From JAAGZL01 sp050290785 (lineage in GTDB: Bacteria > Pseudomonadota > Gammaproteobacteria > Chromatiales > Chromatiaceae): a DNA stretch of 64,000 bases. The notes under the pieces are model-generated. The model did no database searches and was not told the DNA's origin. It worked only from the letters and a program-made list of their open reading frames with translations. The stretch covers positions 148,124 through 212,123 of the forward strand of contig JBNKIR010000001.1 in the NCBI GenBank assembly GCA_050290785.1, given 5' to 3'. Shown here in pieces: positions 8,549-18,283 of the stretch (its first letter is position 1; every line of letters starts with the position of its first letter). The translations under genes and the position numbers were made by a program.

Positions 8549-11247
8549 GCCTTATCCACCCATTCATGGATACGGCACAGGGAAGGCAGTGGGCAATATA
8601 GGCAGTCTTTATTCGCATCTTTGGGCATTACCTCCGCCCGCCCCTCCATCACCTCATGGGCCAGCACCTCCAGGCGCTGTCTCCATGCCGCCTTGAGCCC
8701 ATCCCATCCGGCAAACTCACCGGCCTCCTTGACTTGGGATATGGCCTTGACTCCTGGCAGCTCTCCTTCCTGGGCAGCTATCCCACTGAATCCCATCCTG
8801 GTCGGATTCACGCTGGCCAGACACACGGCAGAGATCTCTTCATCGGCGATGGTGGCGTACAGGGGAAGCTGCGGCTCCTCAATGCGCGGCTCAAACCACC
8901 CGTTTATGGACAGGGTCCGACCCGTCTTGTAGTCGATGATCACCCTGGTACCATCTTCCAGTTGGTCTATGCGGTCCGCCCTTACGTCTATCTCCAGGCC
9001 AGCCAGATTCACCCTCTCCCTCTGTTCCAGCATGGCCACCCTGAACGGCATGCGATCCATCTCCAGTCGCAGCCATTCCAGGACAAGGGTGGTCAATCTC
9101 TCCTGCTCGATCTCAACGAATCTGGGCACAAAGGTCTTGGGACGTTTCCGGCTCTCCCTGGAAAGCGCCTTACCGGCCTGTTCGGCCACCAATCCCTCCA
9201 GTTCCAAATCATCCATGCCTACCAGCCGTCCATGCTCTCTGATCCTCTCCCACACCAGTTGCAGGATATGGTGAATGATGTTTCCACGGCTCCTCCTGTC
9301 CAGTCCTGATGTTGGATCCTCCAGCGGCCGCGCCCCCAGTCTATGCCTGGCGAAGGCCCGGAAGGGACAGGCGGATTGATCCGCCAACAGTCCGCTGCCT
9401 CCACTCATGTGGCTAGCGTAATCCAGAGCAGGACCGCGGTTATCTGTCATCTCCTGCAGTTCTGTGGAAGAGAAACCGATCCTATGGATATCTGGAACAG
9501 CTGCCAGGTCAAGATCGTCCATGGACATGGGCGGAAGATGTGCCAGCAGAGGGCTGACCCTAAGCTCCTTATCTCCATCACTCAGCACATGACTGACGAT
9601 CACCTCCGGCGCACTGGCCAGGAGTCTTGCGGTTATGTCTCTGGCATATTCCAGTTCGCGCTGGGGTGAGGAATGGGGAAGACCCAGTCTGCGTTGCAGC
9701 GCGATCGGCAGAAGCGGATTGGGTGCGGGCCTTGGTGGCCAGCAATCATCACTCATACCCAACACCCAGAGATGATCAAACACCAATCCTGCCGCCTCCA
9801 GCACCCCAACGACCTGGATCTGCGCCTCGCTGCCCCTGGCCTGAAAGGTGGTGTCCGTCATGATCGCATGCAGGTGACCTATGGCCTCCTGCATGTCCAT
9901 GGTGTGTTCTATCTGCCCCAGTTGTTGAAAATAGCCCAGGGCCTTGTTGAATCTCTCAACCTGCTGGTATTCGATAGCGTCCATACCATCGGCCCGGCAC
10001 CAGCCGAAGATATATAGCATCTCCAGAAAGGTCTCGGTCCATCTCTGGGGAGACTGCCTGGCCGGTATCTGATTGAGCCGTGTCCTGAACGACTTCAGAA
10101 TATTCAGCAGGATCGGACATGCATCATCCTCACTCTCGTTCGCCCTGCGCACCTCTTGGATAACGGTACTTAGTCCTATCTCACGCTCACCCACATCTTG
10201 CCGGATGGAAGCATCCAGTCTGGCCCTGCGCCCCCTCTCTGTACGACCACCGGCTATAAAACAGGAACGTAACAACCTGCTCAGATCACCACTTGGCAAC
10301 TCTCCGCCCATCAGTCGCAGGATCAGAAATGCATCGATCACCAATGGACACTGGGTTAGGGGTATACCTAGGGAGATGTTATAGGTCGGCTCTGATCTGG
10401 TCGCTCCGGGGAGGATAGAAGACGGATCAAGGCAATGATCCAGGGTCCGTTCTATCTCCGCTCTCAGTTGTGCTAACTGCGGGACGACTATCCCCACCCT
10501 GGCATTTGTCCGGCCTTGCAGACGCCTGATGGCCCAGCGCACGGCGGTATGTATCTCCTGTGTCCTATCCTGTGCCTGGTATCTATGGGCGGAGGTTAAG
10601 GTGTGATCAGGGCCCAGAGATGAGATCTCGCACCCCTGCCCCTGCAGGATAGCCAGCACATTCTGCTGCTGTGGTGTGATCTGGTCGAAACCCGCCAGGA
10701 TGATTCGATCAGGAACAGACAGAAATCCACCTTCCAGGTGACCTCCAAGCAACTGTGGAAGCATGGAAACATCAATCCAACCCTCCCTGCCACACCTGTA
10801 TGAGAACTTCTCAGCCCAGGAGAGGAATAGGTCTGTTTCGCTGTGGTGGTATCCGGTCAGCTGATCGGTCGGGATATCCCACGCCTGTGTCAGTGCCCAG
10901 GCCTCATAAGCCGTCCGCGCGGCACCGGACGGATTGAGAACGCCATACTCTTGGTCGGAACGCTTTATGATATTTTCCCACAGGATGCGGGTCTGGTGCG
11001 GACTCAATAGTGTCAGGTCGATCTGGCCATGATCGATCAACTCCTGAAATTGGGCCTCTATCCAATCTGACCAGGAGGAGGTATGCGCACTCTCCCAGAC
11101 CAGTTGCCCACTATCCAGTTGCCTCTGATTAAATAGAGAGCGTATCTCCTGGGAGAGCCTTCTGTTCACGGTCAACACCAGACTCCCTGAAGAGATCAGC
11201 TCCATGGCCATATCCGTATCCAGATTTCTTATTGCGCTCTTATCCAT
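8545..11247 (-). CDS. AddB-like PD-(D/E)XK nuclease, probable Fe-S protein
   Basis: A 900-residue partner of the AddA-like helicase. The N-terminal part looks like a degenerate helicase fold without a Walker A motif. The C-terminal nuclease shows IIDYKTG (about 768-774). One cysteine before the nuclease (CPFRAFARH, about 626) and three at the end (CLYCPLPSLC, about 880-889) match the staple of AddB-type nucleases, where four cysteines hold a 4Fe-4S cluster. It corresponds to the 'probable DNA repair protein' family found next to such helicases. Start ATG 11247 has only weak ribosome-binding sequence. The length is shorter than Bacillus AddB (about 1160). Confidence 0.85.
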   Translation of the reverse strand: MDKSAIRNLDTDMAMELISSGSLVLTVNRRLSQEIRSLFNQRQLDSGQLVWESAHTSSWSDWIEAQFQELIDHGQIDLTLLSPHQTRILWENIIKRSDQEYGVLNPSGAARTAYEAWALTQAWDIPTDQLTGYHHSETDLFLSWAEKFSYRCGREGWIDVSMLPQLLGGHLEGGFLSVPDRIILAGFDQITPQQQNVLAILQGQGCEISSLGPDHTLTSAHRYQAQDRTQEIHTAVRWAIRRLQGRTNARVGIVVPQLAQLRAEIERTLDHCLDPSSILPGATRSEPTYNISLGIPLTQCPLVIDAFLILRLMGGELPSGDLSRLLRSCFIAGGRTERGRRARLDASIRQDVGEREIGLSTVIQEVRRANESEDDACPILLNILKSFRTRLNQIPARQSPQRWTETFLEMLYIFGWCRADGMDAIEYQQVERFNKALGYFQQLGQIEHTMDMQEAIGHLHAIMTDTTFQARGSEAQIQVVGVLEAAGLVFDHLWVLGMSDDCWPPRPAPNPLLPIALQRRLGLPHSSPQRELEYARDITARLLASAPEVIVSHVLSDGDKELRVSPLLAHLPPMSMDDLDLAAVPDIHRIGFSSTELQEMTDNRGPALDYASHMSGGSGLLADQSACPFRAFARHRLGARPLEDPTSGLDRRSRGNIIHHILQLVWERIREHGRLVGMDDLELEGLVAEQAGKALSRESRKRPKTFVPRFVEIEQERLTTLVLEWLRLEMDRMPFRVAMLEQRERVNLAGLEIDVRADRIDQLEDGTRVIIDYKTGRTLSINGWFEPRIEEPQLPLYATIADEEISAVCLASVNPTRMGFSGIAAQEGELPGVKAISQVKEAGEFAGWDGLKAAWRQRLEVLAHEVMEGRAEVMPKDANKDCLYCPLPSLCRIHEWVDKA

Positions 11248-11322
11248 ATCACCACTGTTGTCGATTTTGGGTGATTATGCAGGATAGCCGGATATCAGAA
11301 CAGGTCAGATAGACGATGGTAC

Positions 11323-11355
11323 AAAAAAACGCCGTCATATCCATGATATGACGGC
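11323..11355 (-). terminator. Intrinsic terminator after the chemoreceptor gene
   Basis: On the minus strand an 11-bp perfect stem (11345-11355 with 11331-11341) and a 3-nt loop are followed after two bases by a seven-T run (11323-11329). It sits 30 nt after the chemoreceptor stop and separates that gene from the AddB-AddA unit. Confidence 0.9.
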
Positions 11356-11384
11356 ACTATACGCTTTCCTAGTCTGTTATATAT

Positions 11385-13019
11385 CTAGACCTTGAATCGC
11401 TTCACAAGATCGGACAGGCTATTGCTGAGTTGAAACAACCTTTCGCTGGCATCGGATACATGGGTAGTCTGCTCAGCCCCGTTCTCCGCCAGCCCTGATA
11501 TCTGAACTATATTTTTATCGATCTCATGGGCGACCACAGACTGCTCCTCTGCCGCTGTGGCGATCTGTCTGTTCATGTCGGATATGACGTTTACGGCATC
11601 GACAATCTTGTTGAGTGACTGTGCCGCTTCGCTCGCCTTTTCGACAGTCTTTTGAGTGGTTGTGCGGCTGCTCTCCATCACCTGGACGGCTTCTCTGGAA
11701 CCTGTCTGCAGCTTTTCGATCATCTCCTGGATCTCTTGGGTGGACTGTTGGGTGCGACTGGCAAGGGTGCGCACCTCGTCGGCCACAACGGCAAAACCCC
11801 TCCCCTGTTCCCCGGCCCTGGCCGCTTCAATTGCGGCATTCAACGCCAGAAGATTGGTCTGCTCCGCGATACCACGGATAACGTCCAGCACGGAACCGAT
11901 GGCCTCACTCTCGTTCTCCAGGCGATTGATTACCTCGGCAGACCTTTCAACCTCAGTGGCCAGCTTGTTTATGGTCTCGGAAGCCTCACCAATAATCCTC
12001 TTCCCTTCAACGGCCTCCTGATCTGCCTCTTTAGCGGATACGGCCGCCGCCTCTGAGCTTTTGGCTATCTCCTGGACCGTGGACGCCATCTCGGTAACAG
12101 CAGTCGCAGCCTGTTGTGTCTCACTTCGTTGCTGGATCATGCTACTGTTCGTTTCCGTGGATATGCCGTTGAGTTCGTTGGAGGATGTGGTCAATTCCCT
12201 CGTAGCTTCCTGTACATTCCGGACAATGCCATGGATCTTTTCCGTGTATCTATTGAAGGCCTGAGATAGTTCAGATAGCTCATCACTCCCTGAGATATCG
12301 AGTCTGGCGGTAAGATCGCCTTCACCCTGGGATATATCATCCATGGCAATGGTAGTCTTATACAGCGGGGAAATTATGCTCCTGGTAATAAGATAAGAGA
12401 ATACGGCTAGGAGGACGACTAAAAATACAACCACCGTGCCCAAGGTCCAGACTTTTTTATTGAAAGCCGCCTCTACATCGTCGATATATATGCCAGAACC
12501 TATTATCCAGCCCCAGGGCTTAAAGCTTTTTACATATGAAATCTTTGCTACAGGCTCATCAGATCCAGGTTTTGGCCAGAGATAAGGGACAAAACCGGCG
12601 CCATCCGTCTTAACTGCGTTGACAAATTCCACAAACAGCTTCTTTCCAGATGGGTCTTTAAATGTGGTTAGATCCTTGCCATCCAAAGCCGGTTTGATCG
12701 GATGCATAACCATATTCGGATGCATATCATTGATCCAGAAATAGTTACTGTCGTCATAGCGAATGGATTTGATTATTTTGAGTGCGGCGGCCTTTGCAGC
12801 GGACTCATCCATTTCGCCTTTTGCAATCAGACTGTGCTGCTCAACCAGGATGCTATAGGCAGACTCCACCAGTTTGCGCGTCTGATGTTCCTTTTCCGCC
12901 ATAATGGCAGAATGAAACGATGCCAATGAAATAGCCGCAATGACTAGGACACCGGCCAGCGCAAGTGTGGCAAGCAACCATAAGCGTATCTTTATTCTTA
13001 GATTCCTCATCGATTTCAT
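11385..13019 (-). CDS. Methyl-accepting chemotaxis protein with single Cache sensor
   Basis: A 544-residue transmembrane chemoreceptor. Order: TM1 (about 12-34), a periplasmic single-Cache domain (about 38-190, with YFWINDM and KPWGWIIGSGIY typical of the family), TM2 (about 193-215), HAMP (about 216-268) and a coiled-coil signalling domain whose hairpin tip carries EQTNLLALNAAIEAARAGE and GRGFAVVADEVR (about 390-416). Such sensors often bind small carboxylates or amines; the ligand here is unknown. No C-terminal CheR/CheB pentapeptide is seen. AGGAG lies 10 nt before ATG 13019; an internal ATG at 13010 is possible. No che or flagellar genes are in the window. Confidence 0.95.
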   Translation of the reverse strand: MKSMRNLRIKIRLWLLATLALAGVLVIAAISLASFHSAIMAEKEHQTRKLVESAYSILVEQHSLIAKGEMDESAAKAAALKIIKSIRYDDSNYFWINDMHPNMVMHPIKPALDGKDLTTFKDPSGKKLFVEFVNAVKTDGAGFVPYLWPKPGSDEPVAKISYVKSFKPWGWIIGSGIYIDDVEAAFNKKVWTLGTVVVFLVVLLAVFSYLITRSIISPLYKTTIAMDDISQGEGDLTARLDISGSDELSELSQAFNRYTEKIHGIVRNVQEATRELTTSSNELNGISTETNSSMIQQRSETQQAATAVTEMASTVQEIAKSSEAAAVSAKEADQEAVEGKRIIGEASETINKLATEVERSAEVINRLENESEAIGSVLDVIRGIAEQTNLLALNAAIEAARAGEQGRGFAVVADEVRTLASRTQQSTQEIQEMIEKLQTGSREAVQVMESSRTTTQKTVEKASEAAQSLNKIVDAVNVISDMNRQIATAAEEQSVVAHEIDKNIVQISGLAENGAEQTTHVSDASERLFQLSNSLSDLVKRFKV

Positions 13020-13092
13020 CGGCTTATGTCTCCTCTAGTATTAATAGTGCTTCAGCAAACTACCATGTATTTAGAATTATTATTTGTTGCTA

Positions 13093-13119
13093 ATAGCGTC
13101 CACTGCACGTGTATCTTTA
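13093..13119 (-). promoter_or_regulatory. Possible sigma-28 (FliA) promoter of the chemoreceptor
   Basis: Read on the minus strand: TAAAGATA (13119-13112), 11 nt, then GACGCTAT (13100-13093), against the enterobacterial consensus TAAAGTTT-N11-GCCGATAA (6/8 and 5/8 matches, exact spacing). It starts about 70 nt before the receptor ATG. Flagellar control would suit a chemoreceptor, but the -10 match is only moderate. Confidence 0.4.
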
Positions 13120-13144
13120 GGCCAATGGGGCTATTGTTACGTAT

Positions 13145-14551
13145 ATGTCGTATGTATTAGCCGTTGATCAGGGCACCCAATCCTCCCGCGCCGCCATTCT
13201 GAACAGGAACGGTCTGGTCGTTACAAGCGCATCGATGCCGGTTTCACTTCTCAGAATGGGTCATGACAGTGTCGAACAGGATGGGGAGGAGATTGTTCGC
13301 TCGGTGCAGGTCGTGGTGAATGAGCTGCTGGGCAAGATTCCTGCAGAGGTACAATCAAAGATAGAGTGTTGCGGCATAGCCACTCAGCGTTCAACTGTGG
13401 TCGCCTGGGATGCCGACGGAGCGGCCCTATCTCCAGCCCTGAACTGGCAGGACACCCGCGGGCATGCGCAATTATCCCAGCTCTGGGGGGATGCTGCTGA
13501 GATCAAGCGTATATCCGGTCTCCCATTATCCGCCCACTATGGCGCTACTAAGCTGCACTGGCTTGCCGCTAGATATAAACATGCCCACAGATACGGCCCC
13601 ATCTCCAGTTTCCTGCTGTCCAGGATCTGCTGCGGGAGTCCCAACCAGGTCGACCATGCTAATGCCCAGCGCATGCAGTTGCTGGATATAGGGAGCGGTG
13701 ACTGGTCGCAACGGTTACTGGACCTGTTCGACATTGACGTCGATACTCTTCCTGAGTGCACCCCGACCTGCCACAACTTCGGCGAACTTGTGGATTGCGG
13801 CATACCCATCACCGCCATTAACGGAGACCAGAACTCCGCCTGGTTCGGTTGCGGCCTTCCAGACCCTGGATCAGCCCTGGTGAACATGGGCAGCGGTGCC
13901 TTTGTCCTGGCTTCACGACCAGATGACGATGATATCCCGGAACTTCTGACCAGCCTGAGTCACACGGTTGAATCAGACCGATTTTATCTGCTGGAAGCGA
14001 CGGTGAACGGCGCAGGCAATGCCCTGCAGTGGCTTGGGAAACAACATGGCATCGCTGATTATCAACCTATCCTGCAAGCGGCATTGGAGCAGATTACAGA
14101 TCCGCCTATCTTCCTAAACACGGTGGGAGGTCTGGGTTCTCCCTGGTGGAAATCCGGTTTGGAGCCGGTGTTTGAAGGCAGTCAATCCAGCTACTCCCAG
14201 TACGAAAGATTGGCCTCAGTCTGTGAGAGCATCCTTTTCCTCGTTTATCACAACATCTGTCTAATAAAAAAACACCAACCCATTACGCAACTGCACCTGA
14301 GCGGTGGACTATCCCAGGTAGACCAGATGTGTCAAAAGCTGGCCAATCTGTCTAATCTTACGGTAAGAAGAAACAGAGATCAGGAGCGCACCATCAAGGG
14401 GATTGCCTGGCTGGCGGCCGGGCGGCCGGAAAACTGGTCAGATCCTGAGCATGAGCTCTTCCACCCTGAAGCTGACCCTGGGCTGAACTCACGTTTTGAA
14501 CATTTTTTAGAATTGCTGAACAACCACATTGAAGATAATAAATATGTGTGA
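13145..14551 (+). CDS. FGGY-family carbohydrate kinase, glycerol-kinase-like
   Basis: A 468-residue ASKHA-fold sugar/polyol kinase. Motifs: N-terminal phosphate loop VDQGTQSSRAA (about 7-17), NWQDTRG (about 101-107), VDHANAQRM (about 165-173), the catalytic-base region GDQNSAWFG (about 226-234), NMGSGAFVL and C-terminal LHLSGGLSQVDQM. These follow glycerol kinase but are looser, and the protein is about 30 residues shorter than GlpK, so glycerol is likely only by context: the next two genes are a glycerophosphodiesterase and a glycerol-3-phosphate dehydrogenase-like enzyme. No ribosome-binding site is obvious before ATG 13145. It diverges from the chemoreceptor gene. Confidence 0.75.
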   Translation: MSYVLAVDQGTQSSRAAILNRNGLVVTSASMPVSLLRMGHDSVEQDGEEIVRSVQVVVNELLGKIPAEVQSKIECCGIATQRSTVVAWDADGAALSPALNWQDTRGHAQLSQLWGDAAEIKRISGLPLSAHYGATKLHWLAARYKHAHRYGPISSFLLSRICCGSPNQVDHANAQRMQLLDIGSGDWSQRLLDLFDIDVDTLPECTPTCHNFGELVDCGIPITAINGDQNSAWFGCGLPDPGSALVNMGSGAFVLASRPDDDDIPELLTSLSHTVESDRFYLLEATVNGAGNALQWLGKQHGIADYQPILQAALEQITDPPIFLNTVGGLGSPWWKSGLEPVFEGSQSSYSQYERLASVCESILFLVYHNICLIKKHQPITQLHLSGGLSQVDQMCQKLANLSNLTVRRNRDQERTIKGIAWLAAGRPENWSDPEHELFHPEADPGLNSRFEHFLELLNNHIEDNKYV

Positions 14552-15296
14552 TCAACAGATACCCACACTGGTGGCACATAGGGGTTACATGGATAGGTAT
14601 CCGGAGAACAGTTGGCTGGGACTTAAGGCCGCCCTGGATGCCGGCGCCCGTTGCCTTGAATTTGATATCCAGATGTGTGCCGACGGTGGTTTCGTCCTGA
14701 TGCATGATGCCGATCTGTTACGCACCGCCCATATCCAGAGATCCGTCTTTGAGATGGATAGCAATGAGCTGACTAAGATCAGCGTGCACGAACCAAACAG
14801 ATTCGGCGACAAATTCCATCCGTTGCCGATCTCTACACTAGTACAGGTCCTGGACAGTCTTGCGGCATATCCGGCCATCGACTTTATGGTTGAGATCAAG
14901 GAGGAAAGCCTGGACCATTGGGGACTGGAAACGGTGATGAAACCTCTCATGGAGATACTGAATCCATTCAGAAGCAATGCGATCCTGATATCGTTCAGTC
15001 AGGACGCACTGGGGTATGCAAAGGGGAAAGGCGCTATGCGGCTCGGCCTGGTCCTGGAAAAGTACGATAATAAACACAAAGAAATCGCGTTTACCCTGAA
15101 CCCGGACTTTTTAATCTGTAATCACAGAAAATTACCGACCAATGAGCACCCCTGGGATGGTCCATGGGAGTGGATGCTGTATGAGATAAATTCACCGGGC
15201 GACGCACTGGCATGGGGGGCACAAGGGGTAAGATTCATAGAGACCAGCAACATAGGATCTATGCTCCAGTCCATAAAGGCATATAGACATGTATGA
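14544..15296 (+). CDS. Glycerophosphodiester phosphodiesterase, cytoplasmic
   Basis: About 250 residues with the GDPD signature: VAHRG (about 10-14), CLEFDIQ and LMHDADL hold the catalytic His and the metal-binding acids, VEIKEE follows in the barrel, and the protein ends within the usual length. It hydrolyses deacylated phospholipids to glycerol-3-phosphate plus alcohol. There is no signal peptide, so it acts in the cytoplasm (UgpQ-like). I take ATG 14544, which overlaps the kinase stop by 8 nt and has GAAGA upstream; a TTG at 14529 would add five residues. Its own stop overlaps the next start by 8 nt, so the three genes are translationally coupled. Confidence 0.85.
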   Translation: MCDQQIPTLVAHRGYMDRYPENSWLGLKAALDAGARCLEFDIQMCADGGFVLMHDADLLRTAHIQRSVFEMDSNELTKISVHEPNRFGDKFHPLPISTLVQVLDSLAAYPAIDFMVEIKEESLDHWGLETVMKPLMEILNPFRSNAILISFSQDALGYAKGKGAMRLGLVLEKYDNKHKEIAFTLNPDFLICNHRKLPTNEHPWDGPWEWMLYEINSPGDALAWGAQGVRFIETSNIGSMLQSIKAYRHV

Positions 15297-16437
15297 CCTG
15301 ACCATAATAGGCGCCGGTATACACGGCGCCGGGATCGCCCAGGCAGCGGCGGCGGGCTACAAGACACTGGTGGTAGAACAGTATGAGCGGCCTGGACTGG
15401 GCACATCCAGCCGTTCATCCAAGCTGATACATGGCGGTCTGCGTTATCTGGAAACGGCACAGTTTGGGCTGGTTCGGGAGTGCCTCAGGGAACGCAGCCT
15501 GCTGCTCAAAAACGCACCGCACCTGGTACGCCTGGTCCCGTTCTATATACCCATATACCAGGAAACCCATCGTGGCCCATTCACCATCATGGCCGGACTG
15601 TCACTCTACACCCTACTCGGCGGCAAGGGCTTTAAGCGGATTGCGCAATCCGGGTGGGAGCGGCTTGATGGACTGCGGACGGACGGTCTCAAGGCCGTGT
15701 TTCAGTACTGGGATGCACAAACCGATGACCAGGCGCTGACCGAGTCGGTGCTCAAATCTGCCTCTCAACTCGGAGCGGAAGTGAAACTTGGGTGTCGATT
15801 TCAACGGGCCTGGACAGATTCGGAGGGTTGCACAGTTGAATTGGAACAGGATGGCAATATCCTATCTATTCAATCCAGGATGCTCATCAACGCATCCGGT
15901 CCCTGGATCAACTCCACACTGGACAAGATACACCCAGCACCGCGTCCGCTGGCCATAGACCTGGTACAGGGGGCACATATACTGATCCCCGCAAAACAGA
16001 AACAGGGGGTGTACTATCTGGAGGCACCGCAGGACCATAGGGCGGTCCTGGCTATGCCGTGGAATGACGGTGTACTCATCGGTACGACAGAAACAGCCTT
16101 CCATGGCGATCCGGCTGATGTGGCCCCGCTGGAACATGAGATCGGCTATCTCCTTGATGTCTATAGACACTATTTCCCATCTGGGCTGGATAGATCACAT
16201 ATCAGGGACAGCTTTGCTGGGATCAGGGTCTTGAGACATGAAGAAAAATCCATGTTCCACCGCTCACGCGAAACCATCCTGCATATCGACAAGGAGAGCA
16301 ATCCCGCGGTATTGAGCGTCTATGGAGGAAAATTATCCTCATTCCGCGCGACTGGAGAGAAGGTGATAAAAAGGCTTTCACACCTGCTGCCGACAAGGAC
16401 GGCCATCGCCGATACCAAACGGCTCAGGCTACCGTAA
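15289..16437 (+). CDS. FAD-dependent glycerol-3-phosphate dehydrogenase-like oxidoreductase
   Basis: A 382-residue DAO/GlpD-family flavoprotein. Seen are the dinucleotide motif IIGAGIHGAGIA (about 6-17), the GlpD-type TSSRSSKLIHGGLRYLE (about 39-55), NASGPWIN, and SVYGGKLSSFRATGEKV near the end. GlpD oxidises glycerol-3-phosphate to dihydroxyacetone phosphate and feeds electrons to quinone. At 382 residues it lacks the roughly 110-residue C-terminal helical domain of E. coli GlpD (501), so it may be a distinct subfamily. It is the last gene of the operon with the kinase and the phosphodiesterase; together they could degrade glycerophosphodiesters and glycerol. Confidence 0.8.
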   Translation: MYDLTIIGAGIHGAGIAQAAAAGYKTLVVEQYERPGLGTSSRSSKLIHGGLRYLETAQFGLVRECLRERSLLLKNAPHLVRLVPFYIPIYQETHRGPFTIMAGLSLYTLLGGKGFKRIAQSGWERLDGLRTDGLKAVFQYWDAQTDDQALTESVLKSASQLGAEVKLGCRFQRAWTDSEGCTVELEQDGNILSIQSRMLINASGPWINSTLDKIHPAPRPLAIDLVQGAHILIPAKQKQGVYYLEAPQDHRAVLAMPWNDGVLIGTTETAFHGDPADVAPLEHEIGYLLDVYRHYFPSGLDRSHIRDSFAGIRVLRHEEKSMFHRSRETILHIDKESNPAVLSVYGGKLSSFRATGEKVIKRLSHLLPTRTAIADTKRLRLP

Positions 16438-16669
16438 CGCCCCCTCCATTTCAGTTGACCTGAACCCATTTCGCCCGTTAGCCAAATTAACTCTAAGGAA
16501 ATCCATACAGATGGCCGATATAGCGTGATAGAGCGCATGTATGCATGATTCTGAGTTAAGAAATTCGCCTGCACGTCGATTATTCACACAGTAGGGGCAA
16601 CTATCAGTAATATCACCAATAAACGTTTAGTCATGCTCACATCCCGATCCTGATAGCGGACTTGTAAAG

Positions 16670-18271
16670 ATGGATAATATCTTTAAAGATCTAAAGTTTC
16701 TGATTGTCGACGATTTTGTCGATATGCGCAGCGTATTGAAGAATATGCTGACGTCGTTCGGTGTATCAAAGATCGATATGGTAACCAACGGCAAAGAGGC
16801 CATCAGGATCATCGAACAGAAGCGTTACGATGTAATCCTGTGTGATTACAACCTGGGACCGGGACGGGATGGCCAACAGGTACTGGAGGAGATCAGGCAT
16901 CGAAAACTGATCGGAGTTGGCACGGTGTTTGTCATGGTGACTGCTGAGAACACCAGGGTAATGGTTATGGGCGCAGTGGAATATGAGCCCGACTCTTATC
17001 TGACCAAACCTTTCACCAAAAACCTGCTCGGCAAAAGATTGACCCGCCTGTTAAACAAAAAGGCCGACCTTATAGAGATAGAGCACGCCATAAATAATCT
17101 CGATTATGATCTGGCGAATAGCCTGATCGATGAAAAGATAGCCCAAAACACCCAGAACAAAAACATACTGACCCGCCTGAAGGCGGAACTCGCCATACTG
17201 GACAACGAGTTCGACCAGGCCGAGACGATCTACCGCAGGGTCCTGAGCAAACGGGAGATGGCGTGGGCAAAACTTGGCCTGGGTAAGGCCATGTTCGGCA
17301 AGGAACAGTACGAAGAGGCGAAAAAGGTGTTCTCTGATCTGATCGCTGAAAATGAGAGATTCATGGCCGCCTATGACTGGCTGGCTAAGACCCAGCAGAT
17401 GCTGGACGAACAACTGGAGGCGCAAAAGGTCCTGCAACAGGGGGTTAAACTCTCCGCCAAGGCCATACCACGGCAAAAGGCATTGGGTGAACTGGCCTTA
17501 AGGAATGGCGATACCAAGACAGCAGAGGCCGCATTCAGCAATGCCATAGCACTTGGCAAACACTCCATATACAAACACCCATCAATGTTTGCAAATATCG
17601 CTCAGTTGAAGGCCAAATCCGGTTTACAGGATGAGGCGGAAAGATATGCGCGTGATATTGCCAAAAACTTCAAAGAAGATCCGGAAGCTGAACTCTACAC
17701 CGCCATAACCAACACCCTGATCCTGGATGATGAAGAGGCAGTAAAGGAGAACATGAAGATAGCAACCAGACTCTACAACAAGCTGGGAGGTCATACCTCA
17801 CCAGAATTGGCAGTAGATATGGCGAAGGCATGTTCCCATGTTGGAGATGACATTAAGGCGAAGCAGATCCTGCAACAGACCGCGAGCAACCACCATCACA
17901 ACCCAGTGATACTGAAAGGCATTAGCGACACCCTGGGCGATCTTGCATTGGAAGACGATCCCAAGGCCTTTGTTTCACGCATAAGAAAGGACATAGTGAA
18001 ACTAAACAATGATGGGGCAAGACTGGCAAGAGAGGGAAAACTGATAGAGGCCATGAAACTGTTTGAAGATGCCGCTGAGGGGATGTCTGCAAATATCATC
18101 GTGAATATGAATGCGGCACGTACCTTCCTGATGTATATGGAAGCCAACGGAAAAGATGATGAGCTTTCGGTAAAACTGGAAAAATATCTAAAACACGCCG
18201 GCAGGATAGACCCGGACAACAGGACGCTAATCAACCTGCGCAGGCGTTTTGAGTATCTCTGTAACGGATAA
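16670..18271 (+). CDS. Response regulator with TPR output domain
   Basis: A 533-residue protein with an N-terminal receiver (about 8-128) carrying the full acidic pocket (DD at 14-15, phosphoacceptor D about 59 in ILCDYNLG, T in MVTAEN, K in LTKPF) and a long tetratricopeptide-repeat region (about 135-520; for example AWAKLGLGKAMFGKEQYEEA and AFSNAIALGK). There is no DNA-binding or enzymatic output, so phosphorylation probably controls a protein-protein interaction. The next gene, 12 nt on, is a small histidine kinase and the likely partner. Similar REC-TPR proteins occur in other gammaproteobacteria without a settled function. The ribosome-binding site is weak. Confidence 0.88.
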   Translation: MDNIFKDLKFLIVDDFVDMRSVLKNMLTSFGVSKIDMVTNGKEAIRIIEQKRYDVILCDYNLGPGRDGQQVLEEIRHRKLIGVGTVFVMVTAENTRVMVMGAVEYEPDSYLTKPFTKNLLGKRLTRLLNKKADLIEIEHAINNLDYDLANSLIDEKIAQNTQNKNILTRLKAELAILDNEFDQAETIYRRVLSKREMAWAKLGLGKAMFGKEQYEEAKKVFSDLIAENERFMAAYDWLAKTQQMLDEQLEAQKVLQQGVKLSAKAIPRQKALGELALRNGDTKTAEAAFSNAIALGKHSIYKHPSMFANIAQLKAKSGLQDEAERYARDIAKNFKEDPEAELYTAITNTLILDDEEAVKENMKIATRLYNKLGGHTSPELAVDMAKACSHVGDDIKAKQILQQTASNHHHNPVILKGISDTLGDLALEDDPKAFVSRIRKDIVKLNNDGARLAREGKLIEAMKLFEDAAEGMSANIIVNMNAARTFLMYMEANGKDDELSVKLEKYLKHAGRIDPDNRTLINLRRRFEYLCNG

Positions 18272-18283
18272 TAGGAAACCAAC

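Noticed and set aside
16438..16669. Small gene or terminator between the glycerol-type operon and the REC-TPR gene
   Set aside because: No open frame with an SD, no clear stem with T-run and no convincing promoter pair was found.
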